Assembly: GCF_014647675.1 (NCBI RefSeq)
Contig: NZ_BMPQ01000020.1
Location: 50,579 to 114,578, forward strand
Length of the DNA stretch: 64,000 bases
DNA from: Streptomyces flaveus
GTDB lineage: Bacteria > Actinomycetota > Actinomycetes > Streptomycetales > Streptomycetaceae
Direction: 5' to 3'
The translations under genes and the position numbers were made by a program. Under the pieces are notes generated by a model. That model had not been told where the DNA came from and did no database searches. It saw only the letters and a program-made list of their open reading frames with translations. Shown here piece by piece: positions 44,181-52,253 of this stretch (its first letter is position 1; each line of letters begins with the position of its first letter).

Positions 44181-45416
44181 ATCAACACTCCCACCGCGCC
44201 CGCAAGCCTGCGCTTCGGCGTCAACTACACCCCCCGACGCGGCTGGTTCCACTCCTGGCACGACTTCGACCCGGCGCACGCACGCGAGGACCTGGCGCAG
44301 ATAGCCGGCCTGGGGCTCGACCACGTACGGATCTTCCACCTCTGGCCGCTACTCCAGCCGAACCGCACGCTCATCCGCACCGCCGCCGTCGACCAGCTGG
44401 TGCGCCTGGTCGACCTGGCTGCCGAGGCCGGCCTCGACGTACTCGTGGACGGCATCCAGGGCCACCTGTCCAGTTTCGACTTCTACCCGGAGTGGACCCG
44501 CAGCTGGCACCACCGCAACGTGTTCACCGACCCCGAGGCCATCGAGGCCCAGGCCGAACTGCTACGGGTCCTGGGCCGCGCCCTGGCCGGCCGCCCCAAC
44601 CTCCTCGGCCTCCAGCTCGGCAACGAGCTCAACAACCTGGTCGAACACAACCCGGTCACCCCCGACCAGGTGGACCACTACCTCGACACGCTGCTGACCG
44701 CCGCCCGCTCCGGACTGGGCGCGAAAGGCCTGGTCACCCACTCCGCGTACGACGCCGCCTGGTACGGCGACGACCACCCCTTCACCCCCGAGGCCTCCGC
44801 CCGCAAGGGCGACCTGACCACCGTCCACCCCTGGGTGTTCTCCGCCGACTGCGCACGCCGCTACGGCCCCCGCTCCCCGCAGGTACGGCACCTCGCCGAG
44901 TACGGAGTCGAACTCGCCAAGGCGTACGCCACCGAACCGGCCCGCCCGGTCTGGGTCCAGGAGACCGGAGCGCCCGAGCCTCACATCCCCGCGTCCGACG
45001 CCCCGGACTTCGCCCGCGCGACCGTCCTGAACGCGGCCGACTGCACGGACCTGTGGGGCGTGACGTGGTGGTGCTCCCACGACGTCGACCGCTCCCTCAC
45101 CGACTTCCCGGAACTGGAGTACACCCTGGGCCTCTTCGACTCCACGGGCCGCACCAAGCCCATCGCCTCAGCTCTCGCCGACGCGGTGGCAAAACTGCGC
45201 ACCGGCTCCCACCGGGCGCAGCCCCGCGACACCGCCCTGGTCCTGGACTGCACACCCGCGACCCGTTCCGTGTCCGGCCCGGGCGGCGCGTACTTCGAGG
45301 AGTGGATGCGGCTGCGGATCGAGGGGGTACGCCCGGCGGTGGTGAGGGCGGCATGGGCGGATGATGCGGGGTATTTGAGTGCGCGAGGCCTCAGGGAACT
45401 CATTCGGATGCCCTGA
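44181..45416 (+). CDS. GH5-like glycoside hydrolase with an apparent ATC start codon
   Basis: The product is about 411 aa. The TIM-barrel start FGVNYTPRRGWFHSWHDFD, the acid/base Glu in LQLGNELNNL and the nucleophile Glu in VWVQETGAP fit clan GH-A (GH5/mannanase-like); the family number is uncertain. No ATG, GTG or TTG occurs in frame between TTG 44064 and the barrel, yet GGAGGAGG at 44168-44175 is followed 5 nt later by ATC (codon before AACACTCCC). Initiation at ATC 44181 is therefore my best call. No signal peptide is visible. Its likely job is cleavage of an imported oligosaccharide with the neighbouring GH3 and GH38 enzymes. Confidence 0.75.
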   Translation: MNTPTAPASLRFGVNYTPRRGWFHSWHDFDPAHAREDLAQIAGLGLDHVRIFHLWPLLQPNRTLIRTAAVDQLVRLVDLAAEAGLDVLVDGIQGHLSSFDFYPEWTRSWHHRNVFTDPEAIEAQAELLRVLGRALAGRPNLLGLQLGNELNNLVEHNPVTPDQVDHYLDTLLTAARSGLGAKGLVTHSAYDAAWYGDDHPFTPEASARKGDLTTVHPWVFSADCARRYGPRSPQVRHLAEYGVELAKAYATEPARPVWVQETGAPEPHIPASDAPDFARATVLNAADCTDLWGVTWWCSHDVDRSLTDFPELEYTLGLFDSTGRTKPIASALADAVAKLRTGSHRAQPRDTALVLDCTPATRSVSGPGGAYFEEWMRLRIEGVRPAVVRAAWADDAGYLSARGLRELIRMP

Positions 45417-45539
45417 CTTCACCTGACGTACTGGCACCGCGGCCCCATGACCCCTGTCGCGCAAATCGTGAACACACGGCGGAGGAATGCCCTTCAGGCA
45501 CTCAAACGAGCGCTGCGTGAACACAAGCGGGAGAAGTGC

Positions 45540-45743
45540 TCACGCTGTGCGACTCACCCTGGGTCCGCCCCCGCCCCGACCCGCCCTCGCGGTCGCGCAC
45601 CGGCGACATCGACATGGTGGCCAGGCGCCCGTGGCCAGCGGCTCGGCGCTCGTTACGTCGGTGGGCTCCGCCCACGTCCGGCCGCCGTCACGGGACACCC
45701 GCATCGTCATGAGCGTTACGGGCTGTTCATCGTCCGCGGTCAC
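45540..45743 (-). CDS. Small conserved actinomycete protein, unknown
   Basis: The protein is up to 67 aa. The core MRVSRDGGRTWAEPTDV and GAWPPCRCRRC recalls a short protein often found in Streptomyces beside phage-like or regulator genes; no function is known. It has a CxCxxC motif that could bind metal. The start could also be one of two later ATG codons. Flanking bases 45417-45539 show nothing. Confidence 0.5.
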   Translation of the reverse strand: MTADDEQPVTLMTMRVSRDGGRTWAEPTDVTSAEPLATGAWPPCRCRRCATARAGRGGGGPRVSRTA

Positions 45744-45813
45744 CGGTGCTCACCATGCCGGGTGATCTCCACATTGGTGTCTGTCGCGGCCGAGTAGTCG
45801 CCGTGCCGACGGG

Positions 45814-46011
45814 CCACTGTCCGTTGCCCGACAGCTGGCCGTGCGGGTGGGCGTGACGAGGAAGACCATCGATCGATGGCTGGCGGATGAGCACCTCGTA
45901 CCTCATGCGCGGAACCGCATTGACGCCGCGCAGGCGTTGGGAGTGGACGAAGAGATGATCTGGCCGCTGACAGTGAAGGACCGACTCAAGACCGGCACCG
46001 AGTTACTTGTT
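45814..46011 (+). pseudogene. Remnant of an HTH regulator
   Basis: The frame reads PLSVARQLAVRVGVTRKTID then RWLADEHLVPHARNRIDAAQ and ALGVDEEMIWPLTVKDRLKTG, a helix-turn-helix domain of the type starting many Streptomyces XRE regulators. There is no plausible start codon and ribosome site, and the effector part is missing. The frame runs on into non-homologous residues. I read it as a decayed gene. Confidence 0.55.
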
Positions 46012-46077
46012 CCCTGGTGTCTGAGCTGGGACTCCGAGGCCTACCTGATCTGCTCGGCGGCGAACCGTCGGACAGCA

Positions 46078-47052
46078 CTACAGCCACCCACGCTTTGTCG
46101 CGTTAACGCCGGCTTGGAACCTGCTGGCGGCATCCAGCCGCTCCATCAGATGAGCCATCATGCGGCGGACGGTTCGTAGAGATACCCCGAGTCTCCGGGC
46201 TGCGGCCTCGTCGGTGTCGCCGCCGGCGGCCATCCGCAGCAGTTCTCTTTCTGTTGGGGTGCAACCGTCCTGGTCCCGCGGGATTTGCTGACCGAAGGGC
46301 AGTCCGACTTCCCAGACCTGTTCGAAGAGTGCGTGCAGCGCCGCCACAATGCCGGGACTGCGCACTTCCAGGGCAGCAGCGCGGGGGTTGTCGGCTTGGG
46401 CCGGCACCACCGCGATCTTGCGGTCAACGATGACCATCTGGATCGGGACGGTCGGCACGGTGCGCATCTCGCTACCGAGCTCTATGAGCCAGCGGGCGTA
46501 GGTGAGCGTTTCGGTGTCGTTGCGGAAGCTGTCACGGCAGACCGCGCGGATCGTGACACCCCGTGCGAGGGCCTCCTCGTTGAGTGACGCGGCAGCCTCG
46601 CGGGCTTCGGGCCGATGGGCGCCGCCGGGATTGAGAGAGAGGCACTCGAACTCCGTGGCGCGCTGCAGCTCCTCAAGACGGGTCCGGATGGCATCCAGCC
46701 CGTCGTGCCGAATCGCTCCGTCAATAGGCCAGGCGCTGTGGTGCTCGGCGGTTATGGAGGCTATCTCCGCGCGGGCTTCTTCAACTTCCACTTGTCGTGA
46801 TGCCAGGCGCGCCTCGGCCGAGGCAAGCAGCTTTGCCAGTCCCACGTCGGGACTTACTGGCCGAAGTTTTCCGTCAAACTGAGCGGAGGGCTTGAGCAAT
46901 GCCAGTTCGGCCAGTTCGTCCAGCGCAACCCGCACTTCGGGGTCTGTCAGCCCGGTGTCCGTGGCTAGCGCGGTCACTCCATGGTCTCGATGTTGAAGCG
47001 CGGCTCGGTAGACAGCTTCCGCATTCGAGGACAATCCGAGTAACTGCAGCAT
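46078..47052 (-). CDS. TrmB-like/LuxR-type transcriptional regulator
   Basis: The protein is 324 aa. The N-terminus (LLGLSSNAEAVYRAALQHRD, ALATDTGLTDPEVRVALDEL) is a TrmB-like winged helix. The middle has a coiled segment and a sensor-like domain (VTIRAVCRDSFRNDTETLTY, VPIQMVIVDRKIAVVPAQAD). The C-terminus is a LuxR HTH (CTPTERELLRMAAGGDTDEA, RRLGVSLRTVRRMMAHLMER). It is divergent from a short secreted peptide and the double-cupin operon, with a palindrome between. It is the likely local regulator. Confidence 0.85.
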   Translation of the reverse strand: MLQLLGLSSNAEAVYRAALQHRDHGVTALATDTGLTDPEVRVALDELAELALLKPSAQFDGKLRPVSPDVGLAKLLASAEARLASRQVEVEEARAEIASITAEHHSAWPIDGAIRHDGLDAIRTRLEELQRATEFECLSLNPGGAHRPEAREAAASLNEEALARGVTIRAVCRDSFRNDTETLTYARWLIELGSEMRTVPTVPIQMVIVDRKIAVVPAQADNPRAAALEVRSPGIVAALHALFEQVWEVGLPFGQQIPRDQDGCTPTERELLRMAAGGDTDEAAARRLGVSLRTVRRMMAHLMERLDAASRFQAGVNATKRGWL

Positions 47053-47165
47053 GGCACCCCCGTGAGTCAGCCCTACAGACTGAAGAAGATTGACATACGG
47101 GGCCGGGGAAGTCTCCCTTCCGCTTTACCGGGTCTTGGCCAGTGCGCCTACGAACCTCGTGGCTC

Positions 47166-47184
47166 CAAGGTGCCAAGCACCTTG
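47166..47184. promoter_or_regulatory. Palindromic operator candidate in the divergent region
   Basis: CAAGGTGC-CAA-GCACCTTG is a perfect 19-bp inverted repeat between the regulator start (47052) and the secreted-peptide start (47315), well placed for binding by the TrmB/LuxR-like protein. Confidence 0.5.
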
Positions 47185-47314
47185 CGGACAGTGACCAACC
47201 AGTGACACGGCTGGTGCCCATGGGTGAGTCTTACGTCATCGGCCGCAACACCTGATTCTCGGGCGGAGCGGAAATTCTTCGTAGTCCAACTGTCACTGAA
47301 GGGTGGAGTTTGTC

Positions 47315-47482
47315 ATGTCCCGAGTCGCCGCCGTGGTGATCGCATCTGTCGTTCTCCTGACCGCAGCTGGGACCGCCCCGGTCGCTGCCCTCGAAGTAGC
47401 GGAAACCCAGCGTGTGGTGGCCGGCGACGGGTTTGGCTGGAGTGCCCCGCAGGACACCGACAGCGCGGAGAGGGCCGCCTGA
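47315..47482 (+). CDS. Short secreted peptide
   Basis: The peptide is 55 aa from ATG 47315 behind GGGTGGAG. The first 25 residues form a signal peptide (MSRVAAVVIASVVLLTAAG, then APVAA). The mature part of about 30 residues contains RVVAGDGFGWSAPQD and has no Cys. It matches no family I can name. As the first gene of the double-cupin run and divergent from the regulator, it could be a signalling peptide, an exported precursor, or simply a small wall protein. It is too short to appear as a long reading frame. Confidence 0.6.
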   Translation: MSRVAAVVIASVVLLTAAGTAPVAALEVAETQRVVAGDGFGWSAPQDTDSAERAA

Positions 47483-47529
47483 CATGCCGTGCCCGGATCC
47501 GGCCGGCGGGCACATTCCGGGAGACTGTG

Positions 47530-47790
47530 ATGCACATGATCACGATGCGGCTGGTCCATCCACCCGTGGCGCCCAAGACCCCGGACAAGCCCTCCGAAGT
47601 CCTCATGGCGCAATGCACACCCGCCGACGGCGTCGAACACGTCTGGGCGCGGACTCACCAGGGCCACATTGACCTGGTCTTCTTCGTCCTTGCGGAGTGC
47701 GAAGCCAACGCCCTGCTCTCCGCCCGCGCCGTCTGCGAACGAGCCCTTTCGCACGAGCCGGCCCTCGCCTCCTGGCAGCTGTCCATCTGA
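47530..47790 (+). CDS. 86-aa hypothetical protein
   Basis: It starts at ATG 47530, preceded by GGGAG at 6-nt spacing. The sequence MHMITMRLVHPPVAPKTPDK, VWARTHQGHIDLVFFVLAEC and LLSARAVCERALSHEPALAS suggests a small alpha/beta protein with two Cys and no signal peptide. I do not recognise it. It lies between the secreted peptide and the first double-cupin gene in the same direction, so it is probably part of one transcript. Confidence 0.6.
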   Translation: MHMITMRLVHPPVAPKTPDKPSEVLMAQCTPADGVEHVWARTHQGHIDLVFFVLAECEANALLSARAVCERALSHEPALASWQLSI

Positions 47791-47860
47791 CAGGCCCTCA
47801 AGGCCTCCTCCACGCCGCTGCGCATCACAGCCCGACCGATCCGAGAAAGGAATTCGACCC

Positions 47861-49093
47861 ATGCTCGAAACAGCCGACGCACCACCCGCACTCGACCACT
47901 CCGTCGAGCGACGTCACATCGGAACCTTCCAGGTCCCCGACGAGGTAAATGACCTGGGCTTCCCCCTCCCGGGTGTCCGGCTGGAGAGCACGAATGTCAC
48001 CGAAGGGGACGGCACCAATGGGGTAACCCGGATTACCCGCATCACCACAGGACCGGGCATCACCGACTACGTCACCCACGAGCAGGAGTTCACCTACTCC
48101 ACCTACGGCATCCACGTCGGCCAGGACGACCGGCTCACGTTCTTCGGCGAAGGCCAGCAGATCAGCGTCCACCTCATCGACTGCCGCGAGGACGTGGACC
48201 AGCCCGGCGCTGAGATCACCATCGAGCTGGCGGTGTCGCCCTATCGCGTGCTCATCATCCCCAAGGGCGTGGCACACACCCTCGACGGCCTCGGCGGTGT
48301 CGTCACCCGCGATGAGCCCGTGTGGTACGCGGATGCCAACCCCCACTGGGAGCCGGACAACGACCTGATCTCCTTCTCCCGCTCCTCGGATTCCGCCCCG
48401 GTCGTGCAGACCAATCGCCACCAACTGCCGGTGGCCGCCCACCTGCTGATGTCCCGCATGGCGCAGCGGACCAACGCCTTGTCGCACAACGCCTACGCCG
48501 CCCGTTACCGCGTCTCCATCGGCGGCAAGACCACCTATGCCATGGTTCGCCCGGACTGGCGCGTCGCTGAGATGAAGCAGGACACGCATGGCCTGGCCAG
48601 CGAGAACAACTTCGTCCTGACCGGCCCCGAATCCTTCACCGTGGTGCCCTCGACCGACACCTGCACCTCGGACGCCTGGGAAGTGCAGCTGAACGGCACG
48701 CCCGATCAGTTCGTACGCCACGATCACTCCCGCCGCCGCCTTACCTGGCTTGCCGGCAGCACTGACGCCCAGATCGAGATCGTGCACGCCGACGGCGAGC
48801 ACTTCGTCATCGACCTCGGTGACCCCACGATCGGCGTCGCGATTCCCCCCGGCACCTGGTACCGGCTGATCGGACACGGCCGCATATGGCTCCGCGCCGA
48901 GATGGAGCTCCTCGACCGCCCCTGGGGGCCCGAGCACCGCCTCGGCAATGACGTCACCACCGCGGCCGTATCCGAGATCGGCCCCAGCAGACCTGCGCAG
49001 GACAGCGACCGCTACCTGCCTGGGCCCGCCTTCCACGCGCTCGCGCGAATGGAAGCGCAGGCAATCGCCCTCACCAACCGAAAGGAAGGCTGA
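47861..49093 (+). CDS. RmlC-like double-cupin protein 1
   Basis: The protein is 410 aa from ATG 47861 behind GAAAGG. The N-terminal cupin (about residues 55-155) resembles dTDP-4-dehydrorhamnose 3,5-epimerase folds: YSTYGIHVGQDDRLTFFGEG, SVHLIDCREDVDQPGAEITI and VLIIPKGVAHTLDGLGGVVT, then VWYADANPHWEP. The C-terminal cupin includes FVRHDHSRRRLTWLAGSTDA and GVAIPPGTWYRLIGHG. A sugar epimerase/isomerase or binding role is possible but unproven, and no nucleotide-sugar genes are nearby. A second protein of the same design is encoded at 49448; the 93-aa gene follows directly. Confidence 0.7.
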   Translation: MLETADAPPALDHSVERRHIGTFQVPDEVNDLGFPLPGVRLESTNVTEGDGTNGVTRITRITTGPGITDYVTHEQEFTYSTYGIHVGQDDRLTFFGEGQQISVHLIDCREDVDQPGAEITIELAVSPYRVLIIPKGVAHTLDGLGGVVTRDEPVWYADANPHWEPDNDLISFSRSSDSAPVVQTNRHQLPVAAHLLMSRMAQRTNALSHNAYAARYRVSIGGKTTYAMVRPDWRVAEMKQDTHGLASENNFVLTGPESFTVVPSTDTCTSDAWEVQLNGTPDQFVRHDHSRRRLTWLAGSTDAQIEIVHADGEHFVIDLGDPTIGVAIPPGTWYRLIGHGRIWLRAEMELLDRPWGPEHRLGNDVTTAAVSEIGPSRPAQDSDRYLPGPAFHALARMEAQAIALTNRKEG

Positions 49094-49094
49094 C

Positions 49095-49376
49095 ATGACC
49101 ATCACCGCCACCGAGGCCACCGCCTGGAAGACCGAGCTCGAGACCATCACCGCCGACGTCGCGGACCCGGCCAGCCGCGCGGCACTCGAGAGCCTCCACT
49201 CCGCGCTGGAGGGCTACTTCGAGAACCCGGTGCTCTTCCGCAGCGTCCTCGGCAAGATCGCCAAGTCGATGATCGACCCGGAGACCGAGGAGCAGATCAC
49301 CGGCCAGGCCTTCCAGAACCTGGACGAGTTCAAGGCGGCCCTGCCGGCGGGCGTCACCGTCACGACCGTCCAGTAA
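49095..49376 (+). CDS. 93-aa hypothetical protein between the cupin genes
   Basis: It starts at ATG 49095, 1 nt after the previous stop, with AAAGGAAGG upstream. The sequence is mostly helical (MTITATEATAWKTELETITA, LHSALEGYFENPVLFRSVLG) and ends NLDEFKAALPAGVTVTTVQ. The last part resembles the end of nitrile-hydratase-like leader peptides (LPxGVxVxVV), but no Cys/Ser/Thr-rich core follows. It could be a carrier, subunit or precursor. I do not recognise the family. Confidence 0.6.
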   Translation: MTITATEATAWKTELETITADVADPASRAALESLHSALEGYFENPVLFRSVLGKIAKSMIDPETEEQITGQAFQNLDEFKAALPAGVTVTTVQ

Positions 49377-49387
49377 GCCCGCTCCGT

Positions 49388-49426
49388 GCGCGGGTGGGTG
49401 CACCAACACGGCGCACCCACCCGCGC
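49388..49426 (+). terminator. Strong hairpin inside the double-cupin operon
   Basis: Perfect 14-bp arms GCGCGGGTGGGTGC and GCACCCACCCGCGC flank 11 nt, between the 93-aa gene and the second cupin gene, ending 21 nt before the latter's start. It may terminate some transcripts or protect the upstream mRNA. Confidence 0.6.
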
Positions 49427-49447
49427 GCACGTCCAGGAGGAACCGGC

Positions 49448-50584
49448 ATGCCCGCACTCCCGAAGCCCCAGCTGATGCTGACCAAGACCCGCACCACCGG
49501 CCCGGACGCCGGCTTCCCGGGTGCGCGGCACATCCGCTCGTCACGCAACGACCGGCCCTACCACTACATGGTCCACAGCCCGCACTTCGCGTACGAGGAG
49601 TACGCCATCCACCTCGGGCAATACGACCGGCTCTCCTTCTACGGCGAGACCGGCGCCATGCCCGTAAAGGTTCACATGTACGACTGCCGCGCAAATTCTC
49701 CGGAGTACGACCGGAAGCTGGAAGTCGATGTGCCGACGGACGGCTCTTGTGTGCTGGCCATTCCTCCTGGTTACGCCCACTGGTTCGAAAACCTCGGCTG
49801 CGTCACCACGCGCAACGACTACTCGGTCCTGGCCCCGGAGGACTCCTCCTCCCCCTGGAACCCGCTTGAGGACAACGCCACCTACTCGGTCACGGAGATG
49901 CGCTCCTCGCGGCCCGAGGTCATTGCCAACACCACCGAGCTTCCCTCCCCCGCGCAGTTCCTGATCTCCAAGGCCGTGTCCCGCAGCTGGCAGGGTGGTG
50001 CCACCGAGCAGGGAGTGCTGGGTACGGCCACCATCGGTGACCAGGAGATGCGGTACTTCGTCGACCGGGCTCTCGCCCAGCCGGACCTGCCCACCTCAAA
50101 GCTCGCCACCGTGTCCGCCGAGGTCGGCTCCTACCAGGCCATCCGCGACGACTCGTTCGGCATCGGCGCCAACGTCTCCAGCGGCCTGGCTGACACCATG
50201 GTCTTCCCCTACACAGCCGAGTGGCCGGGGTACTACAGCGTGCACCCCAACCTCACCCTGAGGCTCTCGCCACTGCTGTATGACAGCCCTGAGGTGGAAC
50301 TGCACCTCATCGACCGGCGCACCGACTCGCCGACGTTCGGCGCCGAGGAGGTCCTGCCCTTCCCCTCCGACCCTCGCACCGTGGTGCGGATCGAACCAGG
50401 GGTCATGATGCGGGCCCGCGGTGGCGGATTTCTGCACTACCGGGTCGAGTTCGATGTGCATAATGCGCGGTCGGGGCTGCCGCAGCTCTTCGTACCCGTT
50501 CCCGAAGGCGGTCCCTTGCCGAGCTTCGATCCGCCCGGCGACGTGCTGAGCGACGATGTCGTACGAGAGTTGGCCTATCGGTGA
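49448..50584 (+). CDS. RmlC-like double-cupin protein 2
   Basis: The protein is 378 aa from ATG 49448 behind AGGAGGA. The first cupin closely parallels protein 1: YEEYAIHLGQYDRLSFYGET, VKVHMYDCRANSPEYDRKLE, VLAIPPGYAHWFENLGCVTT. The second includes TLRLSPLLYDSPEVELHLID and TVVRIEPGVMMRARGGGFLH. The two are paralogues and may act in sequence on related sugars or form a hetero-oligomer. The MFS gene overlaps its stop (GTGA). Confidence 0.7.
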   Translation: MPALPKPQLMLTKTRTTGPDAGFPGARHIRSSRNDRPYHYMVHSPHFAYEEYAIHLGQYDRLSFYGETGAMPVKVHMYDCRANSPEYDRKLEVDVPTDGSCVLAIPPGYAHWFENLGCVTTRNDYSVLAPEDSSSPWNPLEDNATYSVTEMRSSRPEVIANTTELPSPAQFLISKAVSRSWQGGATEQGVLGTATIGDQEMRYFVDRALAQPDLPTSKLATVSAEVGSYQAIRDDSFGIGANVSSGLADTMVFPYTAEWPGYYSVHPNLTLRLSPLLYDSPEVELHLIDRRTDSPTFGAEEVLPFPSDPRTVVRIEPGVMMRARGGGFLHYRVEFDVHNARSGLPQLFVPVPEGGPLPSFDPPGDVLSDDVVRELAYR

Positions 50585-51927
50585 CCGATACATCGCAGCA
50601 GCCCACACAGACGAAGAAGCAGGCGCCGGCCTGGCCCCGGTGGCTGGGCGCACTGCTGGCGTTCTATGTGGCCCTCACCCTCGCTGCGGCGATGAGCGAG
50701 GGTGTCTACGACATCGCCTTCGCGAACCTGGCGCTGGACCTGTCCGGCCTGGTCAGCACGATCGGCATCGTGTACTGCGTGGGATACGGCGTCGAAGTCG
50801 TCGCCTCCCTTGCCATCGGCCCGCTGCTGGATCGACGGGACGCGGGGCAAGTCCTTGTCGTCTCCTACCTCGCCAAGATCGGCATCTTCGTGCTGATCGG
50901 CTTGAGCTCGTCGTTCCTGTCGTCGCACCTATGGACGATCGTGATCGCGGCCGCAACAGTGGACTTCATCCACCAGGTCGGTGAGATGGCGCTGTTCGTG
51001 CTGCTGCCGCGGCTCGTAGACGCCCACACCCTGGTCAAGGTCCAAGGCATCGGGGCGACCGCCCGCTCCGCCGGCGAGATCCTCTCCCCCGTCGTCGCAG
51101 GCCTGGTCATCTCCCTGCTGCCCGGCGCCCGCGGACTGATCGCTGCGGCGGGTTTTCAGATCCTCGCCTTGGCGTTGTTCGCCTGCGTCCTGGCCGTCGC
51201 GCGGCACACCGGACTACGAACGAAGCCCGATGCCACCGCGGAGCAAGAGTCCGAGGACGACTCTGCCGACCCTCGCGCCCTGCCGTCACGCCGTGAGGTG
51301 GCCGGCACGATCCTGTCCAGCCGGCCCTGGCACCGTTACCTCATCTTCCACGCTCTGACCGTGCTGGCTCTCTCCACGGTGATCCTCTCGTGGATCCCCC
51401 TCATGCGAGAGACGCTGGACATGTCCGCCGCCGCGGCCGGCACCTTTCTCGCCTTCTCCACCGTCGGAGCCCTCCTCGGCGGACTGGTCGTGGCCAAGTC
51501 CGGACCGGAGCGCATCTTCGCGAGCATGCGCTGGGCCCCAGCCCTTGCCGGTGTGGGCACGCTGACCGCAGTGCTCCTCGGCTCCACTCGATGGCCGCTG
51601 GCCCTTGGCCTCATCTTGTTCGGCCTGGGCTTCACCGTCTATCTCCGATCCGCCGGCCTCGTCGTCCAGCTGCACGCCCCGATCGCCGTGCTCGGCACCT
51701 GGAACGGTCAGCTGGACGCCGTCATCCGCGTAGTGAGCGCGGCCGGGATCCTGTCCGCCGGCTTCCTCTTCGATCTGGTCGGCGGGCACGCAGTTTTCGT
51801 CAGCCTCGGCTTCGCCCTGCTCGTATCGGCTGCGCTGTGGACTCGTTTCGGCCAAAGCGACCAGAGGGACCTCTCCGCTACTCCCCTGCACGACAGCAAG
51901 GCTGTGCCACCAGCGCGGGACGAGTAG
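50581..51927 (+). CDS. MFS transporter of the double-cupin cluster
   Basis: The protein is 448 aa with GTG overlapping the cupin-2 stop. About 12 membrane helices are visible; the first (LGALLAFYVALTLAAAMSEG) follows a Lys/Gln-rich tail. A long polar central loop around residues 205-240 is typical of MFS proteins. Translational coupling suggests it exports or imports the compound handled by the cupin proteins. The specificity is unknown. Confidence 0.85.
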   Translation: MTDTSQQPTQTKKQAPAWPRWLGALLAFYVALTLAAAMSEGVYDIAFANLALDLSGLVSTIGIVYCVGYGVEVVASLAIGPLLDRRDAGQVLVVSYLAKIGIFVLIGLSSSFLSSHLWTIVIAAATVDFIHQVGEMALFVLLPRLVDAHTLVKVQGIGATARSAGEILSPVVAGLVISLLPGARGLIAAAGFQILALALFACVLAVARHTGLRTKPDATAEQESEDDSADPRALPSRREVAGTILSSRPWHRYLIFHALTVLALSTVILSWIPLMRETLDMSAAAAGTFLAFSTVGALLGGLVVAKSGPERIFASMRWAPALAGVGTLTAVLLGSTRWPLALGLILFGLGFTVYLRSAGLVVQLHAPIAVLGTWNGQLDAVIRVVSAAGILSAGFLFDLVGGHAVFVSLGFALLVSAALWTRFGQSDQRDLSATPLHDSKAVPPARDE

Positions 51928-52253
51928 CCGCGCGCGGCATCGACGTCGCCCCTGTCCAGGTCACCGCCTGCGTCATCGATTGGGGCCGGAGACAACACTC
52001 CCGGAGTGACGCGGGTCAAACCAGATGCCCCTGGAGGGCGACGATCACGACCAGGGCCGCCAAGCAGGCCACGGGCCCGAGCAGGGCGAACCGCACGGAT
52101 CGCGCGAGGCGGCGGACGCCGGGGGCGAGGGACGTTGGGCACGTTCCGTTGCGAGAGGCGGGAACGGAGGGCTGCCCCTACGCACATCGGAGCCCAAACA
52201 CAGGGACGGCCAATTCCAGGAGATCAGTACGTTCTGGCTAGGGCGCCCGGGCC
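51928..52253. other. Non-coding stretch with a decayed membrane-protein fragment
   Basis: On the minus strand, a frame ending at 52016 reads VRFALLGPVACLAALVVIVA, a single membrane helix, but it has no start codon and hits a stop upstream. I see no intact gene here. Confidence 0.4.

Noticed and set aside
47861..50584. dTDP-rhamnose biosynthesis cluster
   Set aside because: The cupins resemble RmlC in fold, but RmlA, RmlB and RmlD genes are absent and the proteins are about twice the usual length.
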